This document shows positions 35,851 through 46,985 of a stretch of 64,000 nucleotides of DNA, piece after piece. The notes under the pieces are model-generated. The model saw only the letters and a list, made by a program, of their open reading frames with translations, did no database searches and was not told the origin of the DNA. The stretch's first letter is position 1. The number at the start of each line of letters is the position of its first letter. Both the position numbers and the translations under genes were made by a program. Source of the DNA: Buxus sempervirens (Eukaryota; Streptophyta; Magnoliopsida; Buxales; Buxaceae); contig OX387182.1 of NCBI GenBank assembly GCA_947561395.2, positions 2,676,001-2,740,000 of the forward strand, read 5' to 3'.

Positions 35851-36313
35851 ATATAATTCTGCAATACGGCACTTCAACCTCTTCTTTTGTCTTTTTTAAC
35901 TATTGCATTACGACACTTTCTGCGGTTAGGGGGAGATGGTGACTCGTTTTACTTTTTGACGACAATGACGACACCCTTTGATAATGCTTCTCATAAGTAT
36001 GGTTCTTGGAAGTAAGAACTTGCTTGTAAAAGCAAAAGTATTGTTTTGTAATCTCCCTTTTGGTCCAAGAATTAGGGAAATCAGACCAACGGCATCTACC
36101 CTTCTTCCAGTTAGGGTTGGTACTTTGGAGCGGCGAATTAACGTAAGTTACATAATTTGTTAGTGTCACATTTATTTAAAGTTTGGTTGAAGTAGAATCT
36201 TGTGACATTTTTTTGTAAAAGTTTAATTTCAAGTTTAGTTACTTTATTTATATTTATAAAAGGTATAGGTATAGAACGTGAAGTAGGATTGTAGAAGTGT
36301 GGGATTAGTCTAT

Positions 36314-37353
36314 GGCTCCATTTGGTAACGCTTTTGTTTTCTTGCTTTCAAAAGTAAAAAAGTATTTTTCTACTCTCCAGAAGATCTTTTGTTAAAGCAA
36401 AGATGTTTGGTAAACTTTTGCTTTGTTGCTAAGAAGCAAAAAATCATGTTTAGTAACTACAGTAGCATATAAATTGCTTTTATGCTATCATATAAAATTA
36501 CCGTAACCATTTGATGCATTCTACTTAAAAATATACTTGACGTATATTGTAACGGGTTAAGCAATAATCAGGTCAGTTCAAGTCAAATCTGTTTATTGGT
36601 GGGTTGGGAAAACCCAAAACCAAACCCAATCTGTCAATAATCGGGTTCAACACACCAACTAGATTAAAATTTTTTATTTTTTAATTATAAAAAATACACC
36701 AATGGAAAATAACATGAATTAGTGATAGGTTAAATGTGTCATTATTAGGTTAAACGGGTCATTATCAAGTTAAATGGGTCATTATTGAGTTAAAAGGGTC
36801 ATTGTCAGGTTAAACGGATCATTACGGGGATAAATGAGTCACTGTCAAGTTAAACGGGCCATTATTGTGTTAAACGGGGTCATTATTGTGTCATTATTGT
36901 ATTTGATGGGTCATTATCGTGTTTGACGGGTCATTATCGGGTTGAACAGGTCATTGTTGAGTTAAGCAGATCATTATCAGGTTAAACAAGTCATTATCGT
37001 GTTAAACAAGTCATTATCGGGCTAGATTTGAGTTGACCCAAATACAAATGGGTTACTCAATCCCTAACCTGAAGCCGGCCCAACTATTACCCAGATCAAC
37101 CCGAATCGGTTTATTCGAGTTGGATTGGACACGATGGGTCAATTTTTTTCCTGTCTAATTTTGTGTCGAGGGTTTTAGAAGCAAGAAAGTTAATTTATGG
37201 TTAAAATGAGAAGCAACATTTCTATGCTTATCTTGAAAAACAATGAAATTGCTTTTTTGCTTCTCATAAATTGCTTCATGTGTGCATAACCAAACTGCAC
37301 TTTTGCTTCCGAAAGCAACAAAGCACTTTTGAAAAGCGTTACCAAATGGTACC
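36314..37353. mobile_element. MITE-like fold-back element carrying a minisatellite
   Basis: The left end (GGCTCCATTTGGTAACGC) and the complement of the right end (GGTACCATTTGGTAACGC) are inverted repeats, and pairing extends inward with many TTTTGCTTCT-type words. TAT flanks both sides (36311-36313 and 37354-37356), possibly a 3-base target duplication. The middle (36540-37140) is unrelated sequence with a 20-base repeat array, probably a later insertion or expansion. Confidence 0.6.
36725..37025. repeat. Minisatellite, period about 20 bases
   Basis: About 14 variant copies of GGTTAAACGGGTCATTATC follow each other. The copies differ by one to several bases and by indels, so the array is not recent. 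It lies inside the fold-back element at 36314-37353. Confidence 0.8.
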
Positions 37354-37617
37354 TATGTTGTGAAGAAAAAGTAGAGTTTTTCTTGCAAAGTAATACAAGT
37401 TCATATATTTTCTTCTCCTTGTATTCTTTTGTTATTTCACTATTATCTTTCGATATTCTATAAAGGTAGATCCTACGGGTTGAATTTGGGAGGCCCAAAT
37501 TCCCAACACTTCCAGCTCCTCCAACAGTCTGGCTTGTACGAAGTTCCTCTTCAATGAAGATCTTCCTGCGTATCCAGCATTAACGCAAGAGATGATCACG
37601 GCGAATGTTAAGCGACT

Positions 37618-37914
37618 GTTGCACATAAAAGTTTAAGCTAATAGGTGAAAGTGCAATTGCGTATTTAAGAGGGGTCAAATATGAAATTTCATCACTCCCT
37701 TGCATGTGCGACATCGCACGAGAATATGTGGGGAGGACAAATATCGGGAATAAACATTATGTAAACAAATAAATGCCAAGGCAAACTCATCTCTGAGAGT
37801 TAAACGTAAGACCTCCTGATTCGATACCATGTTAAACGACTATTGTACCTAAAAACTTAAGCTAATAAGTGAATTTGCAACTAAGTATTTAAGATGGATC
37901 AAATATGAAATCTC
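37618..37914. repeat. Diverged direct repeat, about 70 bases, 225 apart
   Basis: Segments at 37618-37690 and 37843-37914 share AAGCTAATA(G)GTGAA, then GTATTTAAGA and TCAAATATGAAAT. Between them is TE-like sequence (GTAAGACCTCCTGATTCGAT, ACCATGTTAAACGAC) of a kind often found dispersed in plant genomes. The class is unknown. Confidence 0.5.
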
Positions 37915-38261
37915 AACAGCGAAAGCCATTCTTGTCCAACCTCAAAAATCTCTAAGATCGTTACATTCCCGTCTATATGCTTTTTTGTTTCTTTGAAGCT
38001 CAGCAAAAGTTTACCAATGAATTTACTTTCAACAAAAGAACTTTTGAGAAGAAGAAAAATTCTTTTTTGCTTTCTTACCTTTCAAAGCAATAAAACAAAA
38101 AAGGCAAACGCATATCTAAAGCCGACTTTTATCTAATTCAAATTTATATTCTGATTTTCTAATGGAAAACCCAATCAGACTAATTATCAGTATATTGGCG
38201 TGTAGGGAATCTTCTAGAAAAATAAACAAAGTTGGGTATAACGGATTCTGAACTAGAACGA

Positions 38262-38412
38262 TGACTGCGTTCCCTTACTCTGTCAAGGCTTCCCGCTCAA
38301 AGTGACTAACCGACTCCGCCAAGGCTTCCCAATTCTCACTTTATAAATGCAGTGTTTAGAGCAGCAAAAAGAACACTTTCTCATGCCAAATCTGATTTTG
38401 GTTTTGGGTTTT
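38262..38412 (+). repeat. Promoter-like segment, copy 1 of 2
   Basis: This segment recurs at 42560-42710 with about 85 percent identity by eye. The shared words are CTCTGTCAAGGCTTCCCGCT and ATGCAGTGTTTAGAGCAGCA. Copy 1 has CTTTATAAATGCAG, which looks like a TATA region with a leader. No gene follows either copy, so this may be a duplicated promoter scrap. Confidence 0.55.
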
Positions 38413-38769
38413 CCTTTTTCTGGCTAAGTGTGGCATGTGTATAGTGCGCATCCTCACCTGTAACTTTAACATATAAGTAGGGGTTTAAGTTCCAATGTAA
38501 AAAAAAGTAGTGTGTGGTTATAATTTATTATTTTAGTTGAGGAGGATAATAATTTGAAAAAAAAAAAAAGAAGGATAACCAGAATAAAGAGAATATTCTC
38601 ATTCTTTCCTTATTAGGTTGTGTTTGGTGCTTTGTATTTGGGGAGAAAAGAAAATAAAGCTAAAAAAGAAAAGAAAAGAAAAGAAAAATACTGATTTTCT
38701 TTCATTTTCCGATGTTTGGATGAGATGAGAAATAAGAAGAAAAGAAATATATATTTTAGTAAGATGATG

Positions 38770-39500
38770 GGTTGGGGCGGGTAGTACCGGGTGGCGGTGG
38801 GCGGTGGTGCCGGGCAGCAGTGGGTGGTGGTGTTGGCGGCGGCGGTGGTGGCAGCTAGTGGTAGTGGTGGGTGGTAGGGGTGCAACTCGGTTTGGTTAAA
38901 ACAGAACCCAACCCGACCCAAACCGACTTCGGTTCATTTTTTTTTTTATAGTGGTTTGGTTCAATTTTAGTCCAAAAATTCATAAACTAAACTAAGTCGG
39001 TTCAATTTTGGATTGCATGTTCGGTTAAACCGAACCGAATTCATGTATTTCCCTAAACTGAACCGAACCGAACCGAATTCATATATATATATATATATAT
39101 TATAACATATAATCTATCTTATATATATATATATAATATAATATAATATATGTTAAACTTTCAAAGTTTACCTTTAAATTTTAAGGATATTACGAAAAAA
39201 CCCTTGTTTGAGCATAAGAATATATTGGTGTAACCTGAACCGAACCGAATAGTTTTCATGTAGTTTTGTTCGGGTTTCGGTTTTTCTATATATTTTCGAT
39301 TCAGTTTTTCAGTTTAATAGTTTCATTTTTTAATTTGATTCGGTTCGGTTCGATTTGACTATATATATTTTTGTTTGGTCTTGGGTTAACCTCAACCCGA
39401 ACCAAACCGACCTGAGTTGTACCCCTAGTGGGTGGTGGCAACGGCTAGTGGTGGCGGGTGGTGGTGGATAGTGTTAGTGGTGGGGTGGGTGGGTGGTGTG
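38770..39500. repeat. GGTGG-rich simple sequence split by a MITE
   Basis: A run of GGTGG/GGCGG triplet-like repeats covers about 38770-38874 and resumes at about 39428-39495. The interruption is the hAT MITE at 38875-39427. Proline-rich open frames on the minus strand are products of the simple repeat. Outside the run, 38600-38770 and 39510-39670 are A/G- and T/C-rich mirror-like flanks, perhaps an older fold-back element. Confidence 0.7.
38875..39427. mobile_element. hAT-type MITE with 8-bp target duplication
   Basis: The terminal inverted repeats are TAGGGGTGCAACTC at the left and, as complement of the right end, TAGGGGTACAACTC. A perfect eight-base duplication GTGGGTGG flanks the element (38867-38874 and 39428-39435); because the target is itself GGTGG-rich, this duplication alone would be weak, but with the inverted ends it is convincing. 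Subterminal CGGTTCGGTT and ACCGAACCGA motifs repeat many times, as is usual for hAT transposase binding. TA microsatellites lie inside (39081-39101, 39120-39150). It has no coding capacity. Confidence 0.88.
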
Positions 39501-40789
39501 AATGGTGATAAATGATAGTGAATTTTTTTTTCTTTCAAAATTCTTACTTTTTTTGAGAGAAAATTTTTTACATTTGAAAGAAAAGATGAAGAGAAAATCT
39601 CATTTCCTCCATCTAAACCAAATAAGAGAAAAGAAAATTTTAGCATTTTCTTTTATTTTCTCCCAAATCTAGGGTTCACAGCCTTAATATATATATATAT
39701 ATTTTTGGGTAACGCACAGCCTTAATAGTATAGATTTATGATTTTCATCAGTTATAAATTTATTCTTATTAACCTTTTAAAAAAAAATATTTTATATCCG
39801 TTATACATTATTACCAAAAAAAAAAAATCCGTTATACATGTGCATAGCACATGCGCCACTTTACATGTAATATCATGGATTTGCTGAGCGTACACGAAGA
39901 ATGTTTGAATATTTTATTTTTAAGTTTTAATTGCAATTCTACGGCGAAGGACGGTACAAAAACAGACCAGGGATCCTTACCAAAAAGGAAAAAAAAAAAA
40001 AAACAGACCAGGGATGCAGAGGTTCATAGTATTTTAAAATAAATTTATAATAAAATTTTATTTTTGAAATTCAAACGGCCAATCGCAAGGCTGCTCCACA
40101 AACAACAGCTGTAAAGAATTTATATCAGTTACCTCTGACAGGTCATTCGCGGAGCCCTAGGGGTTGGAAATAGAAACTGCTCACAAAAAAAAAAAAAAAA
40201 GGTTGGAAATAGAATCACAAACAGAAGAAGACGACAAAGAAACAAATCATCAGCCAGTAATCTGCTCAACGGCATGTCTTTCATGTTCTGTCATCCTCTC
40301 TATCTTCTGTATCTCCTTCTCTCTTTTACATAGTCTCTCTCTCTCTATTTTTAATTTTGGGTAAATTGCAGAGTTTCGCCGAAGTTACATCTTGTTTCGA
40401 CCGGGCTAAAAGCGGAAAAATTACTGAATCATTCTTTCATCGGAGGCGTTTCAAGGCATGTAAAAGTAAATCTGCGTTGTATTTCAGCGATAGGAGTTCG
40501 CTGCTTGAAACGTAATGGACTGCTTTCGGCACTACGACGGTTTAAGAGCCGAAGTGGTATGTTTCTGTTAGTGCGTTATTATTTCTTATTTGTTTCTGAT
40601 ATTTCATTTTAGAAATGTGGTTTTATCAGTCGTGGTGCAATGGTGAGAAGAAGTTGAGGGGAGATCGGAGTTTATTTTATTTCGATGACTATGGGTTACG
40701 AGATTTCTGTGACTAGTTCTTGAAGTCTGATTGATTTGTGACTTTGGACGAGATTGTGATTATTGTGAAAATATGCCTGAAGATCAGTG
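39436..40789. other. Gene-poor stretch with a possible orphan first exon
   Basis: Mostly AT-rich, with A-runs at 39818-39829, 39990-40002 and 40186-40201. From about 40380 to 40560 the base composition is more balanced and looks like a 5' leader. It is followed by ATG at 40515, 14 codons (MDCFRHYDGLRAEV) and GTATGT, a good splice donor. No second exon can be found, because the T-rich repeat begins at about 40790. It could be the stump of a captured or broken gene. Confidence 0.25.
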
Positions 40790-41270
40790 CAATTCGTGGG
40801 AAATAAAGTGAGATCATTTAATTTATTTAGTAGTTTTTTTTCTGTTGTCATGAGCTAATTTTCTCTCTTTTGTGATTCATCAATTTTCAATTTATTGGTT
40901 TTGTTTTTTTAATTGATGTTATTTACAAAGTTTCTTGACATTTATAAGTATTTTTACTGTTTGATTGTTTTTATAACATTTTGTGACGATTTTACTGTCT
41001 TTTATCATTTAATTTTTTTTGCGATGAGTTTTTGTATCACATTTTCTTTTTAGATTTGGTGTAGTAATAATAAGATTATTTAATTTGTTCTTTAGTTTGA
41101 TTAATTTTTTATATCTTCTTTTAACCATGTGTTTTTAATTTTTATTAGAAATTTACATTTAGACCTTGTGAAATTTATGAAAGCTGAACTTAGACATTTG
41201 AAATTTTGGAAAAAGCCCTCACAGCCCTTTGAATTTAAACAAATGTGCCAAATAGTGCCCCTAATGTTAA
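40790..41270 (+). repeat. T-rich repeat unit, partial copy (3' end only)
   Basis: The segment matches the last 480 bases of the T-rich units at 46490-46980 and 56180-56640. It includes the conserved end block TTTAGACCTTGTGAAATTTA, CCCTTTGAATTT and TAGTGCCCCTAATGT. The part upstream of it is absent. Confidence 0.75.
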
Positions 41271-43057
41271 ATAAGTTTCAAGTTCTTTTTAATGAAACTG
41301 AATCACTTGCTCATGAGATACAAGACTTGAAGAAGTCTAAGGTCTCAACTTTTAAACCATTCAAGACTAATGTGAGTGTGCACATAACTCAAGAAGACTA
41401 TAGGCCCTCCTACCAAATCCAAAGGTTTGGTACCCAAAGTAAGAAAAGTTTTAGGTAATAAAGTCTGATCTCATGTGTCAATTTGGTGATGATGTATTCT
41501 CCAAACTTTTAGAGCAACTAAGGTTTGAAACTCTTAGGAAATCTTTGGCGGTCTGCTCTCTTGTATAAAATGATGTGTAAAATGCTTAGACACTTATTCA
41601 TTTTGTCACCTGAGTAAAGAAATAAATCCATGAGATTAGTTTTTATGCTCACAAAGCCATTCGTTTGATTTCATGTTTAGTGAGCAATTGCATGGTTTTT
41701 GGGGTGCTTAATGTGCACTGTGTTTCTGAGCCTTAGTACCACTACACGTATCTCTTGAAGACGATATATAGAAAATACTTGTCGCTGAAAATATCATTAG
41801 GCCTGAAATGCACTTATAAGGATAGTTTGTGGAAAAATTCTTGGAAAATGCTACTTCAAAGGCTAGAGTGAAAGCCACCTGAACCTTGTAAATAAGAGAA
41901 CAAAAATTGAAGGAAATGTGAAAAGGGGAAGGCTACCTACCTTTGATGAGTGAAAGGTTGAAAATGATTACTAGTATTTTTATTTCTGTCTTCACTAGAT
42001 AATTGATAGTCTTGACAAAGGTTTTTTTTAACATTGCACACTACTACACTAGCACTAAAACCAATTCCATGCACTTGGTACTCATTTTTACATGATTGAA
42101 GTGTAATATAAGTTGGTGTGAAGATTAATTTTTTTGTGATTTGAGTTTTTTTCAGTTGACTCTTTGAATATGTGGCTGGTTTTTTGTGTCTATCTATGTT
42201 TTTCCTCATAGTTTTGGTTCTTTTAAAAAATAATTAAATTAGAGCATCACTTTTCTTGGGACACGCGGGATACAAGCTTCTTTATGTGGGATACAACTGC
42301 ATCCTACATGGGGCACAAGTGCTTCATACGTGGATAAAAGTGTTTTTTTATCTACAACAAAGTAACACTATTGTTTAATTTTTTGTGAAAAGTGTTTCTG
42401 CAGGTCAATTACGTTTGAAAAGTGACCTTTTTAGCAAAATGTGATTTTTGATGGACTGTAGTTTGTATAAATAATACAAGGCAAAAAGTGACCATTTTTT
42501 TGTAATTTTTTCAAAATAAATCAACGGGGTCTTAACGGACTTTTAACATGAAATGAAAGGGGTCTCTGTTCCCTCACTCTGTCAAGGCTTCCCGCTCAAA
42601 GTGATTGACCAACTCCACCGAGATTTGGGAAATTCTTGATCTATTAATGCAGTGTTTAGAGCAGCAAAAACAACACTTTCTCATGTCAAAACTGATTTTG
42701 ATCTTGGTTCCCCCGCCCCTCTTGATATATGATTTTTTAGTCATTTTTAAAATGAGAAAGTTATCTTTTGAATTCGATCCTTGCTGATTTTACCGTTGAT
42801 TGTGTTTGATTCGTTCTGGTAATTTGGTGATTGTAGTCATGTGGCAAAATAGCTTGTGATAATGTAGAAGAGGGAGAAACCGTCGGGTTCTCCCGCTGTT
42901 TCAACACTCCGTTTATTTTTAAATAAAATCTATATATACGACTATATCTTCCATGATCAATGTCGCATGAACCCTCTCTCCACCTTTCCAATGGTTGGAC
43001 TACCTCTTTCCATTTATTCGTGGATCTCCAGGTCGTCTCTAGGTCTCAAGTAGTGAG
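41271..43057. other. Unassigned sequence; includes copy 2 of the promoter-like segment
   Basis: An open stretch ending near 41458 (KKSKVSTFKPFKTNVSVHIT) has no known domain. From 42560 to 42710 lies the second copy of the promoter-like segment at 38262-38412. Repeated GGGATACAA words occur at about 42267-42300. I see no gene. Confidence 0.4.
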
Positions 43058-43292
43058 CGAATTTGGTGTTGCAGTGTGCTTATGGAAGGGGAGACGAAGA
43101 AGAATATGCCACTGCACTCTTGTTCAAATATTAGTACTTGATTCCGGTCTCAAAGAGAACAGTGACTACTGACAAGTTCATTTAATTCTGTGAATTCTAT
43201 GTACGACGGATCCCATCAAGGGATCATCAACAATGGATCGGATAGCATCAGGAGGGAAGATCGAGAGACAGTCAAGCATACCGCCTTTTATA
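43058..43292 (+). pseudogene. Exon-like fragment, copy in unit A
   Basis: It matches 48260-48484 closely (shared words GAAGAAGAATATGC, TCTTGTTCAAATAT, GAGAGACAGTCAAGCATACC). Both copies can be read as a short acidic-then-hydrophobic peptide (GRGDEEEYA, LLFKY, YLIP) broken by stops. The source gene is not recognised. Confidence 0.4.
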
Positions 43293-43439
43293 ATTGATCA
43301 GCTGTGAAAAGCGATTATTGAATCAGAAGCACATGTACAACCATGAATTTTAAGGAAAATGTGGAGTTTATATTATTATCAGACAGCTTACTTGTTCTAT
43401 TGGTTTTGTGGTTGCTACCAAGAACATCTCCATGATTTG

Positions 43440-43550
43440 ATTGATCTTGTGTTATGTTATGGCTGTACTGATGTTGCATTTGGACTGAAATACAGTAAGG
43501 ATCCAATACAGTAAGGATCCACTTTAAATGGAAGAGTACCTGTTAAAATT
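43440..43550 (+). pseudogene. ORC1 last-exon fragment A
   Basis: The sequence GATGTTGCATTTGGACTGAAA, then AAGGATCC and GAGTACCTGT, corresponds to the last coding exon of ORC1 (25702-25765). It has point changes and a perfect 16-base tandem duplication (43489-43504 and 43505-43520). The preceding 120 bases (from about 43330) match the end of the last ORC1 intron. Compared with fragment B, this copy lacks the exon 13-15 part. Confidence 0.75.
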
Positions 43551-44318
43551 TCAATTATTCATTCCTAGATATAATTATAGTTTGATTTTTAACTGGCCTC
43601 TCATAGAATGTTTAGTTTCTTTTGTTGTTTGGATTATATAATAGAATTCATAATGCAGTTTCCTGAACATTTGTATGCTGTTTTTATTCTGGAGGTAAAG
43701 ACAGCATTATCGGTTATAGAGTTTGGTGGACTCCACTCTGAACAACATTTTGTGGTGAACTAAACCATCCATATATCAAACAGCCTGTCAACTTGTACTA
43801 GTGAGATGTATTGTTTTCCCTCAGGCTGCGTTTGATGTCTTAAAGTCTATAGTATGACCCATATTTCTCGGGTTTGGTAATGGGTTCTACACTTCTACTA
43901 AGGTGGGGTTGGTGGGGATTCTAGATTCTGGATTCATATTATAATCCTGGATTATAGTATCTGGATTTTAGTTGGTGATTCTTGAAATCTAAAGCTTGGT
44001 GGGCTACATTAAATTACAGAGATTTCGTCTTTGCAACTCTATTGATAACAGGATGTTCTATTTTATTATTTTCATTTTATTTTCCAGATATCTTAAATTT
44101 TATTTAGTTTTTAAGATTATTGTCTAGCATAGGATTTTCATTAATTTTTTGTGTTCCTTTTTTATCTAGTATGCTTCTTATTGGCATGCTTCCTCTAATT
44201 TTCGCTACTTTAAGGAATTTATCAATGTTGAGGATCTCAAGAAGTTTTTTGAGTTTTAATGCTTTTTTTTTATTTTAGTCATCTGATTGAAGGTGCTCTT
44301 CTATACTCTTTTTATTTT

Positions 44319-44364
<46 letters not shown>

Positions 44365-46985
44365 TTTGCTTTAAATTTTTTCTTCCTAATCTGTATCCAT
44401 TCATCCTAACTTATCTCCAATAATTTATGGTTTTTGTTGGATCATTTGAAATTAATGTTTCTTTTTATGATATTGTATTTTTATATTTTAAATACTTGTA
44501 TTTTTTTGTTGTCTTTTTGTTACATTTGTGCTATTTCTTATGTGTATATTTATGGTTAAAATTTTTTTTATACTTATGTAATATACATTCTTCTTTTTCC
44601 ATTTTCGATCTAATTTGTTTCTCACTTGCCTTTTTCTTGAGTTTTTCTATATAGTTTTAGTTAATTCTTTTTTTCTTTTATTTTGATTTACATTTTTTAT
44701 CCGCAAAATTCCTCTTGTTCTTTGACAATTTTTTTTATATACAATTTTCAATAAATGTTTTCATTTTGAAAATTCTTCCTTCTTACTTTTATCAAATGGT
44801 TCAATCCTTTTAGGAATATGTGAAAGTTCATGGCCTATTTTGTGATATAGTTATTCAGTAATTTCCCTATTTGTATTTAAGTTTTGATTTCCTTCTATTA
44901 AATCACATTTCTTGATAATTATTTGTCTTTTTAAGATTTTTTTATTTATATTTGGAGGTTTGCAAAATTCCTATTTAGATTTCTTGATCATTGTTATGTG
45001 CTTTTTTCCTTCCATTTTTTTAAATAGTTTGATGTTTTCTTGAATCATTTGATAATCTCGTGGGATATTTTTTACCATAAATAAAATACCTCAAAAGAAA
45101 AATTGCAATGAAAACAACAAATAAGAATTAAAGCAGCTAAAAGAATTAATGTAAACTTAAATAAATAAAGATATGAACATGCTATAAGTTACAAATAAAT
45201 ATATGGAAAAACAGGAGATAAGAATAAATGCAGCTAAAATAAAAAATGAACAAAATAATGCAAAGCTCTAACAGATAAGTATATGTAAATTTACTATAAG
45301 TTATGATTAAATATGGGGAAAGTATTAAGATGTATTTTATTTATGGTGAAGATCCCATGAGGGTTTTTAGTTTCCTTTTTTTTATGTTACTTAATATTTT
45401 TTTCATTCAAATTTAATATGAATTTCTCATAATCTTTGAGTTTCTTTAGTATTTGTTTTGTAATTTAATAGTATTATTCTATTTTAATATTTTTTAATAT
45501 TTTTTTTGAAGTTTTCAAGATTTTTCTTGAATCATTGGAAATTAGCTTCCCCTTTTTCTTTTTTCTGATTTTGAATTTTTATTTTCTGCATTTGTATTTT
45601 ATTTTTCTTTTGTTAAGATATCTTTTTGCATAATAATGAGAAAAATATATACTTTTATTCTTATATGTCATTTTCATATAATTTTGATATTTTTTGTTAT
45701 TTTAACATGTTTTTTCTCAATATCTTTTGTTACTCAATTTTTATTTCTTTCTTTTTTTCCTATTATTTAACATTGTTTTTGCATTATTGGGCATTAACGA
45801 CATTTTGTATGATTTAGAACTATTATATCTTAAGCAATTTATTTCATTATATTTTTGAGTTATTTAATATTTCTTTGTGTTTAAGTAATAATGAGTTTAT
45901 TATGTTTCTGTTTTTGTTTCTTATTTAAGGTAGAAACTATATTTTTTAACTATCAATACTTTTTTGTTGGAAACTTGGCAATACTGATATTTAAATTTCT
46001 ATGCTTATTTTTAACTGGTTTGATTTGTTAATTTTGTTTGTTAACATTTTTAATATGCTTCCTCATTTATTAATTGAGGTTTTTTTTGCTATTAACTTCT
46101 ATTTGCGTTTATATTTTACTTTGCTTTCTTACTTTCATATTTTTTCTGATTTTGTAATGGTTTTTTACAAGTTAACAGTCTTCATTTGTTTGGAACGAGC
46201 TCTTTTTTTCCGTATCCTTTTTCGTTGTTTGATCCTTCTTTCATCATTCATATCATTTAACAGCTTAATTTTAATAATTTATTAATTTTTCTCATTTTTG
46301 AATCTTTGTTTTGACTAATAGAATCTTTTGTGCTGTTCAATATTTTTATAATTTTACATTTTAATTGGAAGCTTTTCTTGATTTCATAAGATTTGTTACT
46401 TTTTATTAATTTGTATTAAAAGCTTTGATATTCTTAAAGTTTTTTAAGTTGTATTCTTATAAGTATGTTGTACTTCTTTTTTTTTTTTTTTTGGGTGTGG
46501 TCTCATTTAATTTATTTAGTAGTTTTTTCTATTGTCATGAGCTAAATTTTCTCTCAACTGTGACATCAATTTTCAATTTTTCGTTTTCTATGTTTTCTGT
46601 TTTTAATTGATGTTATTTACAAAATTTCCTGACAATTATATGTGTTTTTATTGTTTTATTGTTTTTTAAGCATTTTATCATGATTTAATTGTCTTTAATC
46701 ATTTACTTTTTCCCGAGGAGTTTTTTTAATTCACATTTTCTTTTTAGATTTAGTGTGGTAAATTTTCTTATTTTTATTTAATTTGCCCTTTATGTTGATT
46801 AATTTATTATATCTTTCTTTAAGCCTCTTTTCTTGTTACCATGTGTTTTTATTATTTTTTAGAAATTTAAATTTAGACCTCGTGAAATTTATGAAAGTTG
46901 CACTTAACACTTGAAATTTTGGAAAAAAGCACTCACAACCCTTTGAATTTGAACAAATGTGCAAAAGAGTGCCCCCTACTGTCAA
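43551..46985 (+). repeat. T-rich repeat unit, copy A
   Basis: Noncoding sequence of about 3.4 kb with strong strand asymmetry: long T-rich runs on the plus strand, interrupted by an A-rich block at about 45070-45320. It aligns from end to end with copies B and C. A private TA microsatellite lies at about 44325-44357. Open frames here (44427-44654, 45626-45817, 46001-46285) encode only Phe/Leu/Ile-rich strings and are chance products of T-richness. The end block (46860-46980) is TTTAGACCTCGTGAAATTTA, then CCCTTTGAATTTGAAC. The class is unknown to me. Confidence 0.8.

Noticed and set aside
38613-39646. Proline/threonine/histidine-rich minus-strand frames
   Set aside because: Translation of GGTGG simple repeats and polypurine runs; a MITE splits the region.
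44323-44357. TA-repeat hairpin as a functional structure
   Set aside because: A simple microsatellite present only in copy A.
44427-46610. Several open frames on the plus strand in the T-rich unit, some resembling membrane proteins
   Set aside because: They consist of Phe, Leu, Ile, Tyr and Ser because the DNA is T-rich. Frames are not conserved between unit copies and there are no domains.
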